A stretch of DNA of 64,000 nucleotides from Falsirhodobacter halotolerans (GCF_022899245.1 NZ_JALJAZ010000001.1:1085501-1149500); one strand, 5' to 3'. Positions 23,913-32,789 are shown, counted from the first letter of the stretch. Notes: generated by a model from the sequence alone, not told the origin. Made by a program: numbers and translations.

Positions 23913-24469
23913 TACGCCACCTCGCGCGGGCGGCGGTAACGATTCTGGCGGATCAGGCTGCGCACTCCAAAGGACAGCACCGGGGCCTCGATCTTGCCCT
24001 CGATCGCCAGATCCGCATCGCACCATTCCTTGGCGAGCAGGATCACCGCGCGGCGCAGCCCGAGCGGGACCGCGTCGGTGGTATGCCCCGCCGTCACCCG
24101 CACCCGAACCTCGCGATCCACAACCCCGCCATCGCGCCAGACTAGCTGAGGTTCGTCATGGCCACGGGCGAGGCGGTAGCGAGACGGATCGACCGCCTCC
24201 CACGTCTGGCCGTCGCGGTGCAGGACTTCCACCGAGGCGATGGATATGACGGGGGCGATCGGCAGCCACCAGCGCGACCACGCCCCCTCGGGGGCGGTTA
24301 GTTCCAGATCCCGCCGTGCGAGGATTCGCCCCGCGCCGCGCTCCACCACATCGGTCGCGGCGGCGAGCTTGTCGGCGATCGCCATCAGATCGTCGGGATC
24401 GGCCACCGGCACGGAGGCCAGGAACTGTTCGGGCGTGACCGCCGGGGGATATGAGGCGATCACGCGCAT
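23912..24469 (-). CDS. Head-tail connector (gp6-like) protein
   Basis: This 185-residue protein has an N-terminal helical part (VTPEQFLASVPVADPDDLMAIADKLAAATDVVERGAGRIL) followed by a beta-rich region (PVISIASVEVLHRDGQTW, REVRVRVTAG) and a helical end. That is the typical adaptor protein that docks on the portal. It lies between the capsid-proximal gene and the closure gene, the standard order. Confidence 0.75.
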   Translation of the reverse strand: MRVIASYPPAVTPEQFLASVPVADPDDLMAIADKLAAATDVVERGAGRILARRDLELTAPEGAWSRWWLPIAPVISIASVEVLHRDGQTWEAVDPSRYRLARGHDEPQLVWRDGGVVDREVRVRVTAGHTTDAVPLGLRRAVILLAKEWCDADLAIEGKIEAPVLSFGVRSLIRQNRYRRPREVA

Positions 24470-24472
24470 GGC

Positions 24473-24964
24473 TTACTTCCCTTTCTTGGCCGTGCCCTGC
24501 TGGGGCAGATCATCTTGATTTTCGCCGGTGGGCGGGGTGGCCCCGTTCGGCGGTTCGGGTCCGGTGCCGTCGCCCGCCGGGGCCGGATCGGCGGTATCGG
24601 GATCGCCACCTTCTGCCGCGTCCAGTTCCGCCAGCCTTGCCGCAAGATCGGCCTCGCGCCGGTCAAGATCGGCCTCGCGAGCATCGAGCCGGGTGGTGAT
24701 TTCGCTCTCGCGCTGTTGGATGCCGTCTGCCAAACCCTGCAGGCGCTTTTCCTCGCGGCCAGCGAAGGCTTTCACTTCCGCCATTGCCTCGGTCGCGGCA
24801 GCCGTGTCCATTTTCAAGTTCAGCGTGGTGGGGGCCTTGACGTGCTTCACCGCGATGCGGCCATGGATCAGGCTATTGGCGGTCAAAGGATCGAACCCCG
24901 CCACCTCGCCCGCGTTGTAGCGGCTGTAGGGCTTCAGGAAACGGACAACGGTTTTCTCGGTCAT
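24473..24964 (-). CDS. Phage head-region protein, hypothetical
   Basis: This 163-residue protein follows the capsid gene and a strong GGAGG site. N-terminal residues 1-48 look like a small folded domain (VVRFLKPYSRYNAGEVAGFDPLTANSLI, like a head-fibre/stabiliser N-terminus). Then comes a long coiled coil (about 60-125, with repeated E/R/L heptads such as READLDRREADLAARLAELDAAEG) and a Pro/Gly-rich tail. It may be a head decoration or scaffold-like protein; its function is unproven. Confidence 0.55.
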   Translation of the reverse strand: MTEKTVVRFLKPYSRYNAGEVAGFDPLTANSLIHGRIAVKHVKAPTTLNLKMDTAAATEAMAEVKAFAGREEKRLQGLADGIQQRESEITTRLDAREADLDRREADLAARLAELDAAEGGDPDTADPAPAGDGTGPEPPNGATPPTGENQDDLPQQGTAKKGK

Positions 24965-24976
24965 GGTGACCTCCAT

Positions 24977-25004
24977 AAAAAAGCCCCGGCGCTCAGGTCG
25001 GGGC
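24977..25004 (-). terminator. Hairpin terminator after the capsid gene
   Basis: On the minus strand GCCCCG pairs with CGGGGC around a 10-base loop, followed by TTTTTT. It sits 20 bases after the capsid stop. Its T-run leads directly into the ribosome site of the next gene, so some transcripts must pass it. Confidence 0.65.
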
Positions 25005-25024
25005 GGTGTCAGGAAAGGAACGGA

Positions 25025-26350
25025 TCAGAGCGACCAGCCCACGGCGTTGAAGCCGCAGAACGCCTCATCCCGTGCCGTGGCGAAGTCATGCTCCGAGATC
25101 GCGCGCATCAGCGTCAGATCGTTCTGGAAGGCCGAGATCATGTCGCCCTTCGAATCGATGTAGGCCGCTTCGGTGCTGCTGCCGATCTGGAGAACCATGC
25201 TGTCGCCGATCATCGCCTCGTTGAAGTCGCCGAAGTAGATCTCCGTCTCGTTGCCGTCTTCGCCTAAGTTGTCGGGGATCTGCGCCGTGGTGCGGATCGG
25301 ATAGCCCAGAAGCGTCCCGTTCTGCTCGATCGAGGGGAACAGCTTGAAACCGATCGGATCGCGCAGGTTCGCTAGCCAGTTTTTGGCCCCGCCGCGCATC
25401 ACCCAGCTGGGGTTGATCATCCCCACGCCCGCATCCTCGACCCGTGACACGGCGGTGCGCAGCATCGTTTCCGCCGATCCGGGGGTGGCAGCGGCGGTGG
25501 TCAGCCAGAGCCGCGCCGGGATCCAGCTGCGCAGGCCGGTCGGCACCAGACCGCCCGCACCGCGCAGGAAGGCGAGGTCTTCGCGCAGCGCCATGACGTT
25601 CAACAGATCGTCCCGCACCGCCTGCGCCATGGCGATGCCCGAATGGCGCAGGAGCGAGTTGCCGATTGGCACGAGGCCCGTCAGCTTCTTGAACCCCATA
25701 TCCATCGCACCGAAGGCCGGTTCGCTGGGCGGGATCGGTGCGTTCTCCGCGATGTAGCTGGCCGTCGCGGGCGCGATCTGCTTGGCGTGGCGCATCTGAC
25801 CGGCGGGCATCGGGAAGGTCCGCGCCCCCGCCGCCCGCACCACGACGCGCGGGCGCAGGAGGGCAATAAGCCCTTCGGCCTGCGGGCGCGGGATCGTCAC
25901 GCCGCCTGCCGACTGCTCGGCCCCCGACAGCGCCGCCGAGAGACCGCTATGGCCCTGCGCTTCGAGATCGGCGGCGGCGTCCGCGCGGCGACCTCCGTGG
26001 CGGGCCAGAGCGTGAACCATGAAGCCAAGCTCTACCCCGGCCATTGCTGGATCGGCAGGTGTGGCGGGCGTGGTCGCGCTCGGAGCGGCGGGGGTGTTCG
26101 GCTGGTTCTGATCGCCACCCGTCGCGGCAGCGGCCAGCGCGGCCTCGGTGGTTTCCGCGCGCTGGAGCGATACGCCAAGGGCGGTGAATTCAGCCTGCGC
26201 CGCCTCAAATTCGGTGATGGCTGCGACCATGGCCGCATCGTCGGCGGCGGTGTTGTCCGCTTCCAGACCGGCGATGGTGGCCGAGGCGGTTTCCATACGC
26301 TGCGCGGAGGCGGTGCGCTTGCGGCGAAGATCGGCGATATGCTTGGGCAT
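25025..26350 (-). CDS. Major capsid protein, HK97 family
   Basis: The protein has 441 residues from ATG 26350 (MPKHIADLRRKR). Residues 1-100 form a coiled, Ala/Glu-rich delta region, the scaffold part removed by the protease, followed by a Pro/Ala linker (PNTPAAPSATTPATPADP). The HK97 shell fold covers about 130-441, with QMRHAKQIAPATASYIAENAPIP and NLGEDGNETEIYFGDFNEAMIGDSMVLQIGSSTEAA as diagnostic stretches. The expected cleavage point lies near residue 100-130. It follows the S49-type protease gene, as usual. Confidence 0.9.
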   Translation of the reverse strand: MPKHIADLRRKRTASAQRMETASATIAGLEADNTAADDAAMVAAITEFEAAQAEFTALGVSLQRAETTEAALAAAATGGDQNQPNTPAAPSATTPATPADPAMAGVELGFMVHALARHGGRRADAAADLEAQGHSGLSAALSGAEQSAGGVTIPRPQAEGLIALLRPRVVVRAAGARTFPMPAGQMRHAKQIAPATASYIAENAPIPPSEPAFGAMDMGFKKLTGLVPIGNSLLRHSGIAMAQAVRDDLLNVMALREDLAFLRGAGGLVPTGLRSWIPARLWLTTAAATPGSAETMLRTAVSRVEDAGVGMINPSWVMRGGAKNWLANLRDPIGFKLFPSIEQNGTLLGYPIRTTAQIPDNLGEDGNETEIYFGDFNEAMIGDSMVLQIGSSTEAAYIDSKGDMISAFQNDLTLMRAISEHDFATARDEAFCGFNAVGWSL

Positions 26351-26437
26351 CGGGTTACTCTCATGATGGCCGCGCAGCGCGCAGCAAGAAGCGCCCCGCC
26401 GGATCGGCAGGGCAGGGGACATGTCGGAGGTGACGGG

Positions 26438-27343
26438 TTAAAGGGTGGCCGCGAGGGCAGCCGCCGCGCGGGCTGCATAGCCCCGCGAGGCGGTGGTGCG
26501 GGGCTTCGACGCATAGGTGCCAAAGACCCGATCGTAGAAGGCGGCGCGGGTTTCGGCTTGGTCGGCCAATCCGCGGGCGATCGCATCCGCCGGGGCAAAG
26601 GTTGCGCCCCCGTCGCGCGGATCATCGGTGACGCTCAACCGGGCCGCCAGATCCTCAATGGGGATGCCGCGCCCCGCCGCCACCACGGCGTGGAACTGCG
26701 CCTCCGCCTCATCCAGCGAGCGCTGCAATTCCGCCCGCCCGAGATCGGTGGTCGGATCGGGCCGCTTGGCGCGGGCATGGGTCGAGGTCAGAACGAAGGT
26801 TTGATCCCCCTCGCTGTCCGGTTGCATCGGGGCCGATGCGTTCACCACGATCCCGATCGAGCCGACCACGCTGCCGGGGGTCATGGAGATGTCGGTGGCC
26901 TGGCTCAACAGCCAGTAGCCCCCGGATGCCGCCAGCGGCGACACCAACCCATGCACCGGCTTCACCGCCGCGCACTCCGCAACCGCCTGCGCCGCCGCGT
27001 CAAGGCCGGTGACGAACCCACCGGGGCTGTCGCCTTCCAAGACCACGCTAGCCACGTCCGGGTTGCGGGCGAGGTCGGTCATCGTCTCGATCAGCCCAAC
27101 ATAGGTGGTCCAACCGAGATACCGCTCGAGCATCGGGTTGTTGAACGTCAGCAACCCCCGCACCGGCACCACCGCCACGCCGCGCTGCACGGTGAACCGT
27201 TCCACGGCGGCGGTCATCGCGCCCCCGCGCTGCGCCGCCTCAAAGCCTCCCGGCAGTTCGGCGGAGAGATGGGCATGGGCGTAATCCATCGCCATGGCGA
27301 CCGGGGCCGAGCCGAGCAGGCTGGCGATCAGGGGCCGGGTCAT
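26438..27343 (-). CDS. Capsid maturation protease, S49 (SppA-like)
   Basis: This 301-residue protein has a hydrophobic beta strand core and VASVVLEGDSPGGFVTGLDAAA at about 95-115, the SppA-type substrate-side motif. PLAASGGYWLLSQA near 135-148 carries the nucleophile Ser in the ASGG turn, and SVVGSIGIVVNAS follows. The Lys partner would be in ARAKRPD. This family removes the delta domain of HK97-type capsid proteins and then degrades itself. It ends about 90 bases before the capsid start. Confidence 0.82.
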   Translation of the reverse strand: MTRPLIASLLGSAPVAMAMDYAHAHLSAELPGGFEAAQRGGAMTAAVERFTVQRGVAVVPVRGLLTFNNPMLERYLGWTTYVGLIETMTDLARNPDVASVVLEGDSPGGFVTGLDAAAQAVAECAAVKPVHGLVSPLAASGGYWLLSQATDISMTPGSVVGSIGIVVNASAPMQPDSEGDQTFVLTSTHARAKRPDPTTDLGRAELQRSLDEAEAQFHAVVAAGRGIPIEDLAARLSVTDDPRDGGATFAPADAIARGLADQAETRAAFYDRVFGTYASKPRTTASRGYAARAAAALAATL

Positions 27344-27489
27344 TCCTTCACCATGGGAATGCCGACTTCCTTTGGGGACACGCCAAACACGCGCGCGACA
27401 TCTTCAACGGCAATTTTCCGAACCTGAAGCGCCAAGATATCGGCGTCCGAGACCGCGTTCGGGATCGGAAATGGGACTGGATAACGCAT
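27340..27489 (-). CDS. Small protein resembling a portal motif
   Basis: There are 49 residues, starting in TGATG overlap with the portal gene and ending in ATGA overlap with the protease gene. The stretch DILALQVRKIAVEDVARVFGVSP (residues about 17-39) aligns without gaps to the portal's own DIELLASRRVDREQIASMWRVPP, with 8 identities in 27 by my count and many conservative pairs. It also looks like an HTH. It may be a duplicated portal segment or an independent small protein. Confidence 0.55.
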   Translation of the reverse strand: MRYPVPFPIPNAVSDADILALQVRKIAVEDVARVFGVSPKEVGIPMVKE

Positions 27490-28781
27490 CATTCTTTGTC
27501 CTCCTTCGGTTTCGGCCCGCCGTCTTCGCGGGTCATGTTCGGGGCGGGGTTCAGCTGATTGCCCTCGGGACGCGGGGCCAGACCGTCGATCCGCCGCGCC
27601 TCGTTCGGGGTCATGAACGGACCGCCTACCGCCTTCTGCAGCGATTCGTAGCGTTCCTTCGTCGTCGGGCGCAGCAGCGTGTCGAAGTCATGGCGCAGGA
27701 AGAACCCCGACCGCCGTTCCTCTTCGGTCAGGATCGACAGCGCCAGCTGATCCTCCACCTGTTTGCCCCAATGCAGCAGACAGTCAGTCAGGTAGTCGAT
27801 CGCCGCCTGTTCCGCATTGGCTTTCACCCCGTGTTCGAGGATTTGCAGCTTCGACGGCGGAACGCGCCACATGGAGGCGATTTGTTCGCGATCGACGCGG
27901 CGGCTGGCCAGCAGTTCAATATCGGACGCCTTGATGTCCAGGGCGGTGATCTTGTCGTTGACCCCGACGATCGGGAAGCCTTCCACCTCGGGATTGCGGA
28001 GCGAGTTCGCCACCCGCTTCTGGGCGCGGGAGAACTCCTCGTCGTTCTCGTAGAGATCTTACATCTGGATATAGGCCCGCATCGTCGTGCCAGAGGCCGC
28101 GCGTGCGGCGGCTTCCTGCCCCGCCATCGCCAGACCCATGCTTTCAAATGCCACCTCAATCGGCGACCGGCCCGTCCAGCCGTCCTCCGCGTTGTAGCGC
28201 ATATGGACCATGGACCGTCCGGGGGCGCGGCGGATCGTGTCGCTTCCGTCGCGGAAGTCATAGAACCGCGCCCGCCCGTTGCGCAGAACCGACACGCCGT
28301 TCTGCGCGATCGTTTCGATCAGCTCCAGTTCGCCCGCTCCGTCGCGCGGGGCATAGGCGAAGGACACGCCCCGCAGCGCAAAGGCATAGACCATCATGTA
28401 ACGGGTCACGATCGCCGGAACGCCGGGGGAGGATTCCACGTTCAGAAGATAGGCGGCGGGGTGATCCCGCACCCGCTGCTCCAAGCCGTCGCCCTGCCGC
28501 TGGTAGAGTTTCAGCGTCACCTTGGACAGATCGCCCGCGATGACGTTGCAGCAGGAATAGACCGTCGCGTGGCGCTGCGCCGCCGTGGGAGTGACGCGTT
28601 CCAGCGTCTTGACCCGACTGACGCCGCCAAGCCCGCCCCAGCCGATTTCTTTCATCCAACCTGCCGGGTGGCGGGTGCCGCTGACATCTTCGGCCACGGC
28701 GCTGGCGGTCAGAACCGGTTCGGCGCGGGGCACGTCGGACGCGGTCGGCCCGCGCCCCATGATCCGACTGAGCAAGCTCAT
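27489..28781 (-). pseudogene. Portal protein gene with an in-frame stop (TAA)
   Basis: The reading frame from ATG 28781 to the stop at 27489 is 431 codons long, HK97 portal length, but has a TAA at 28059-28061 after codon 240 (TMRAYIQM). Codons on both sides match portal protein: YSCCNVIAGDLSKVTLKLYQR before, and YENDEEFSRAQKRVANSLRN...VPPSKLQILEHG after. No frameshift is needed to join them. As printed, only an N-terminal 240-residue fragment and possibly a C-terminal one (from GTG 28013) can be made. The terminase gene overlaps its start by 4 bases. Confidence 0.85.
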
Positions 28782-30445
28782 AGCACCTCGATTTCCCGCG
28801 CGCGGCGTTTGCGTTCCCCGGCCACCGCGCGGCCCACCGCCATGATGGCCGCGACCGCCGGATCAATCCGGCCTTTCGACTTCTTTTTGTTCGGGCTGAT
28901 GTTCTCGGCCTTGTCCATGTCCACCATGACGTTGCCGACCGCCCATGCGAGGACGGGGTTGCCGCTGTGGCGAATGCGGGTTTCGATCACCAGCTGCTCG
29001 AAGGTTTTCATCGGGCTGGACATGCTGACCGCCCCCTGCCCATGTTCGACCAGCGGGAACTTGCGGCGCTCCAATTCGCGGCGCATGTCCCGCATGCCCC
29101 AGCGGTCGAAGGCCAGCTCCTGCAGATCGAACTTGGAGCGGATCAGCTCGAGCCGCTTGATCAGCTTGTCGAACTCCATCGACCCGCCCTTGCCGTTGTG
29201 GACCTCGAGCCAGCCCGCATCCCGCCACGCAACGTAATCGCGGTTCTCCCGCTGCGCCCGCGCGATGAACCCCTTCTCGCCCGCAGGCAGGAAGGAATAG
29301 GTGATCAGGTAGATCTGCCCCTCATGCGGGACCGCCACCACGATCGAGGTCATATCCGTGGTGCGCGACATATCAAGCGCCGCCCACGCGCGCTTGCCGT
29401 AAAGCATTCGCACATCAAACTCAGCATCACCGCGATCCCAGCTGTCCCGCCCGATCCATGTCTGCTCGCCCTCTGTCCAAAGGTTGAGATGCAGGCGACG
29501 GAAGTTCGGCATTCGGCCTTGGATGGCTTGCGCGCCGGTCAGGATTTCACGGAAGGATTCCTCGGTGAAGGCCACCCCAAGGTTCGGATTGCCCATCTTC
29601 CACGCCACCGGATCAGCGGGATCCGCATCCTGCGGCGGCTCGGCGACATAACCGAAGAAGCTGTCATCCTGCACCGCGCCGTTCACGACACGCTCGGTAT
29701 ATTCGCGGAGTTCGCCGCAGATCGTGTTGCGGTCCGCCCCCGCCGTGGTAATGGCCCAATCGATCGGCTGCGCGCGCGCGATCATCGAGTTGGTGACCAC
29801 CTCGGCCAATTCGCGATCAGTCCAGCGGTGGACCTCGTCCCGTGCTGCAAAGTGCGGGTTGATGCCATCCGAGGTGCCGCCATCGCGCGACAGCGACTTG
29901 ATGTAGCCCGAGGTGGGCGGCGTATCGATCTGCGCCCGCCAGGGCCGCATCATCGCCGACAGGGCAGGCGAGGCGCGGATCATCCGCTTGATTTCATTAA
30001 ACAGAAGCCCCGCCTGTTCGCGGGTGGTCGCGGCACAATAGCCCTGCGGCGCGGCCTCGCCATCGAACAACTGCGTAAAAAGCATAGGCACTGCGGTATC
30101 GGTGGTCTTGCCGTTCTTCTTGGCCACCTGATGGTAGGTCGATTTGAACCGGCGCAGGCCCGTCGCTTCGCGCTTCCAGCCAAAGACCGAGCCATGCCGG
30201 AACACCTGCCATGGCTCAAGCGCCAGCGGCTTGCCTGCCATTGGCCCCGTGGTGTGGCAGATCATTTTGGCAAAGCGCGTGATCCGAGTTGCTGCCTGCA
30301 CGTCGAAGTAAAGCCCGCGATCGCGCCCCGTTTCCAGATCGGTCAGATGGCGCAGACAGGCCTTGGTCACCAGATCGCCCGCGATGATGCGCCCCTCGAT
30401 CACGTCAAGGGCGTAGCGGGAAACCGGGTGATCAATCGGGTGCAT
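28778..30445 (-). CDS. Terminase large subunit
   Basis: This 555-residue protein has the ATPase P-loop variant VAKKNGKTT at about 108-115 (HK97-type), GYCAATTREQAGLLFNEIKRMI, and the HFAARDEVHRW segment near 199-208 with the acidic Walker B. The C-terminal nuclease starts near AWAALDMSRTTDMT (RNase H-like, first Asp) and runs past GPNKKKSKGRIDPAVA. It packages DNA into proheads through the portal. It overlaps the small subunit gene by 14 bases and the portal gene by 4. Confidence 0.9.
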   Translation of the reverse strand: MHPIDHPVSRYALDVIEGRIIAGDLVTKACLRHLTDLETGRDRGLYFDVQAATRITRFAKMICHTTGPMAGKPLALEPWQVFRHGSVFGWKREATGLRRFKSTYHQVAKKNGKTTDTAVPMLFTQLFDGEAAPQGYCAATTREQAGLLFNEIKRMIRASPALSAMMRPWRAQIDTPPTSGYIKSLSRDGGTSDGINPHFAARDEVHRWTDRELAEVVTNSMIARAQPIDWAITTAGADRNTICGELREYTERVVNGAVQDDSFFGYVAEPPQDADPADPVAWKMGNPNLGVAFTEESFREILTGAQAIQGRMPNFRRLHLNLWTEGEQTWIGRDSWDRGDAEFDVRMLYGKRAWAALDMSRTTDMTSIVVAVPHEGQIYLITYSFLPAGEKGFIARAQRENRDYVAWRDAGWLEVHNGKGGSMEFDKLIKRLELIRSKFDLQELAFDRWGMRDMRRELERRKFPLVEHGQGAVSMSSPMKTFEQLVIETRIRHSGNPVLAWAVGNVMVDMDKAENISPNKKKSKGRIDPAVAAIMAVGRAVAGERKRRAREIEVL

Positions 30446-30869
30446 TCAGCGCGTCCATCATGTCCTTGAAGAAGTCGCCCTGCGCCCCGACCGACAATCG
30501 CGCCTCGTCCACCGGCGTCATGCCAAAGCGCGCCGCTAATTGATTCATGACCGAGATCGCGTCCTGCCGAAGACCCCAGACCGCGCGCTTCTTCTGCTGC
30601 AAACCATTGCGGGTCTTCACTTCGTAGTAATGCCCGAAGGCCGCGAGATCGCCGGTGAACCGGATGACGTCCGACACCGCCTCGCAGTAGACGGCGAACG
30701 GGTGGTGGTGATGCGGCTCGAGGCGTTTCTTGCGGATCATGACCGGGGCCAGCTCGCGCCAAGTCGCGCGCCCGTCTTCGCTCATCCACTCCGGCGCGTT
30801 CGGCACTGCATCCGCAATATCTTCCTTCATCGAAATGACGTTGCCGAGGTTTGGCTTGGCTCCTCTCAT
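30432..30869 (-). CDS. Terminase small subunit, P27 family
   Basis: The protein has 145 residues. MRGAKPNLGNVI and PNAPEWMSEDGRATWRELAPVM, followed by YCEAVSDVIRFTGDLAAFGHYYEVKTRNGLQQ, are typical of P27-family small terminases. They bind DNA at the packaging start and hand it to the large subunit. It is the first packaging gene and follows a roughly 120-base untranslated gap after the HNH gene. Confidence 0.85.
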   Translation of the reverse strand: MRGAKPNLGNVISMKEDIADAVPNAPEWMSEDGRATWRELAPVMIRKKRLEPHHHHPFAVYCEAVSDVIRFTGDLAAFGHYYEVKTRNGLQQKKRAVWGLRQDAISVMNQLAARFGMTPVDEARLSVGAQGDFFKDMMDALNAPD

Positions 30870-30991
30870 CTCGATCCCCTTTCACAATGGGCTTTTTTTC
30901 CTAAATCCCCGCGCGTGTGTGCGTAGGTAAGTGCGCCGGTGGGGGCGGGATCGGGGCATTTTTTCGGCACCCCCCGGTGGGGTGGGTCGGA

Positions 30992-31387
30992 TCAATCCGC
31001 CCCGTCGCGCCCTGCGCCGTGCCACACCTCGCGGGCCGTCTTGCGGGAGTGGCAAGGCTTGCACAGCCCCTGCCAGTTCCGCCGATCCCACATCAGCCGC
31101 GCATCCCCGCGATGGGGCGTGATGTGATCGACCTCCGTCGCCGCCACCACTTGCCCCAGCGAGCCGCAATCGGCGCAGAGCGGGTGACGGGCGAGGAAGG
31201 AAAGACGGCCCGCGCGCCAGCGTTCGGTCCGGTAAAACTCGGCACCGGCCCGCGCCGCTGCCCCTGATTTGGCCGCTGCCTTGCGCCCCGCCTGTTTTGC
31301 AAGCCATGGGGCGAGATGTTCGGAGCAACGATTGCGGGCCGGTTCAGCCAGATCATCGCATCCCGGCTCGCAGCACAGCTTACGCAC
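30992..31387 (-). CDS. HNH endonuclease, packaging-associated
   Basis: The protein has 131 residues. CCEPGCDDLAEPARNRCSEH at the start carries Cys pairs that likely bind zinc. The catalytic HNH block is VDHITPHRGDARLMWDRRNWQGLCKPCHSRKTA with D-H, N and H in order and a further CxxC. In HK97-type phages such HNH proteins stand next to the terminase and nick at the cos site together with it. It is upstream of the small terminase in the same orientation. Confidence 0.85.
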   Translation of the reverse strand: MRKLCCEPGCDDLAEPARNRCSEHLAPWLAKQAGRKAAAKSGAAARAGAEFYRTERWRAGRLSFLARHPLCADCGSLGQVVAATEVDHITPHRGDARLMWDRRNWQGLCKPCHSRKTAREVWHGAGRDGAD

Positions 31388-31589
31388 GGCGGCTCAGCCA
31401 GTACGCAAGACGAACCAACCAATGAGGTCTACATACGTATGTCACCGTGAACCATCCTGCTTTATCGCGAAGAGCCGCGATCCCTACAGGATATCGTCCA
31501 ATCCAAAGGACCACGAACTTGATCATAAAAGAATCCTTGCGTGACCCAGTCACGCTGCTTCAATCGCCGCTTAAGAAATGAGGAATTGA

Positions 31590-31856
31590 ATGTTACGAGC
31601 TTTGAACGGCGCTGCGACGGTAAAATCGACAAGTGGAAAGGCGTATATCGGCACGGCCAACATACGCTTCTATTTCGAGGGGCATTTGAAAACAGGTGAT
31701 GGCACGTTCACCAGCGACGATGCACTCGCTGCAGGAATGGACAACGGCAGAACAACTTTGGAATGCCAAGGCTATGAAGTGGATATAATCATCACCAGCG
31801 TAGATCCCGGAGAGCCAGCACATCTACGAACTTCTGGACCACCACGCCGCCTATAG
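31590..31856 (+). CDS. Hypothetical protein opposite the late operon
   Basis: There are 88 residues after a GAGGAATTGA site, on the strand opposite the packaging genes. No recognisable domain; it is a compact soluble protein with an early Thr/Ser/Lys-rich strand pattern (ATVKSTSGKAYIGTANIRFYFEGHL) and a C-terminal positive tail. It ends a few bases before the terminator repeat at 31863. It is most likely a cargo gene expressed from the lysogen. Confidence 0.5.
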   Translation: MLRALNGAATVKSTSGKAYIGTANIRFYFEGHLKTGDGTFTSDDALAAGMDNGRTTLECQGYEVDIIITSVDPGEPAHLRTSGPPRRL

Positions 31857-31862
31857 GATACG

Positions 31863-31897
31863 AAAAAGCCCGCGAGGCGCGAACCTGCGGGCTTTTA
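31863..31897. terminator. Terminator repeat, copy A
   Basis: AAAAAGCCCGC pairs with GCGGGCTTTT around a 13-base loop, with a T-run on each strand, so it can end both the plus-strand gene 31590-31856 and the minus-strand hydrolase gene. Its first 30 bases are 28/30 identical to 32790-32819. Confidence 0.75.
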
Positions 31898-31914
31898 ATT
31901 GAATAGTACTTTGG

Positions 31915-32721
31915 TCAGCGGCGCAGGAACTCCAACAGCGCCGTGTTGAATTCCTCGGGATGGCTGACATTGCACCCGTGTGGAGCATCGGGGATCACAA
32001 CCAGTTCGCTGCCGGGAATAGCAGCGTGAGTGCGCTTTCCCGATCCCTCGAAAGGCACAGTTCCATCCCCGGCACCATGCAGGACCAGTGTCGGAACAAT
32101 CACAGTAGGCAGATCACCACGAAAATCGGTAGTGCCAAAGGCCTTCATGCATTCCAGCGCGGCGGTCTGGTCCGACTGGCGGCACAGTTCGATAGCTTTT
32201 TGGCGATCCTCCTGATCCACCTTCAGGGACGATCCAACGCTGAAAAATTCGGTCGTGAACTGATCGAAAAAGGCGTTGCGATCCGAGCGGAGATTGCTCT
32301 CCATCTCGTCAGCCTTTTCTTTTGTCAGCGGGCCATCGGGATTGTCATCGGTTTTCAGCATGTAGGGAGGCACAGCAGAGGCGAACACGACGCTATGGAT
32401 ACGGTCCCGCCCATATCGTGACATATAGCGAGCAACTTCGCCGCCTCCCATGGAAAAGCCGACCAACGTCACATCTCGCAGATTTCGCGCCTCAAGGAGT
32501 TCTGACAGATCGCTGGCCAATGTGTCGTAGTCATACCCCGACGACGGCTTTTCCGACTGACCGAAGCCCCGGCGATCATATGCGATGACGCGAAAGCCTG
32601 CACCCTCAAGCGCAGGGATCTGCTTTTCCCAGGACTCGCCCGAGAGAGGCCAACCATGGATAAGCACAACAGGGCGCCCATTTTCAGGGCCGTATTCGTT
32701 GATGTTAAGCTTTACGGACAA
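31915..32721 (-). CDS. Alpha/beta hydrolase (non-haem haloperoxidase / arylesterase type)
   Basis: I chose the TTG start at 32721, with GGAGG 7 bases upstream, giving 268 residues, the family length. IHGWPLSGESWEKQIPALEGAGFRVIAYDRRGFGQS is the oxyanion-side signature. GFSMGGG holds the nucleophile Ser90, GAGDGTVPFE the acid, and APHGCNVSHP the His. Enzymes of this group hydrolyse esters or perhydrolyse acids; the substrate is unknown. This cargo gene sits between packaging and replication modules and is bracketed by two almost identical terminator repeats. Confidence 0.82.
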   Translation of the reverse strand: MSVKLNINEYGPENGRPVVLIHGWPLSGESWEKQIPALEGAGFRVIAYDRRGFGQSEKPSSGYDYDTLASDLSELLEARNLRDVTLVGFSMGGGEVARYMSRYGRDRIHSVVFASAVPPYMLKTDDNPDGPLTKEKADEMESNLRSDRNAFFDQFTTEFFSVGSSLKVDQEDRQKAIELCRQSDQTAALECMKAFGTTDFRGDLPTVIVPTLVLHGAGDGTVPFEGSGKRTHAAIPGSELVVIPDAPHGCNVSHPEEFNTALLEFLRR

Positions 32722-32789
32722 TGTAGTTCCTCCGGTGACATATTGCCGGATCAACACTGACCTGCATAACCATGTTCCGTCTAAGCAGC

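Noticed and set aside
27489-28013. A separate gene for the second half of the portal
   Set aside because: It is in the same frame as the upstream portal part, with only TAA in between and continuous portal sequence; a restart at GTG 28013 would lose the 15 codons before it. Better explained as one broken gene.
25643-29237. Long plus-strand frames (594 and 647 codons) over the capsid, protease and portal genes
   Set aside because: Antisense to structural genes with recognisable motifs; no start signal.
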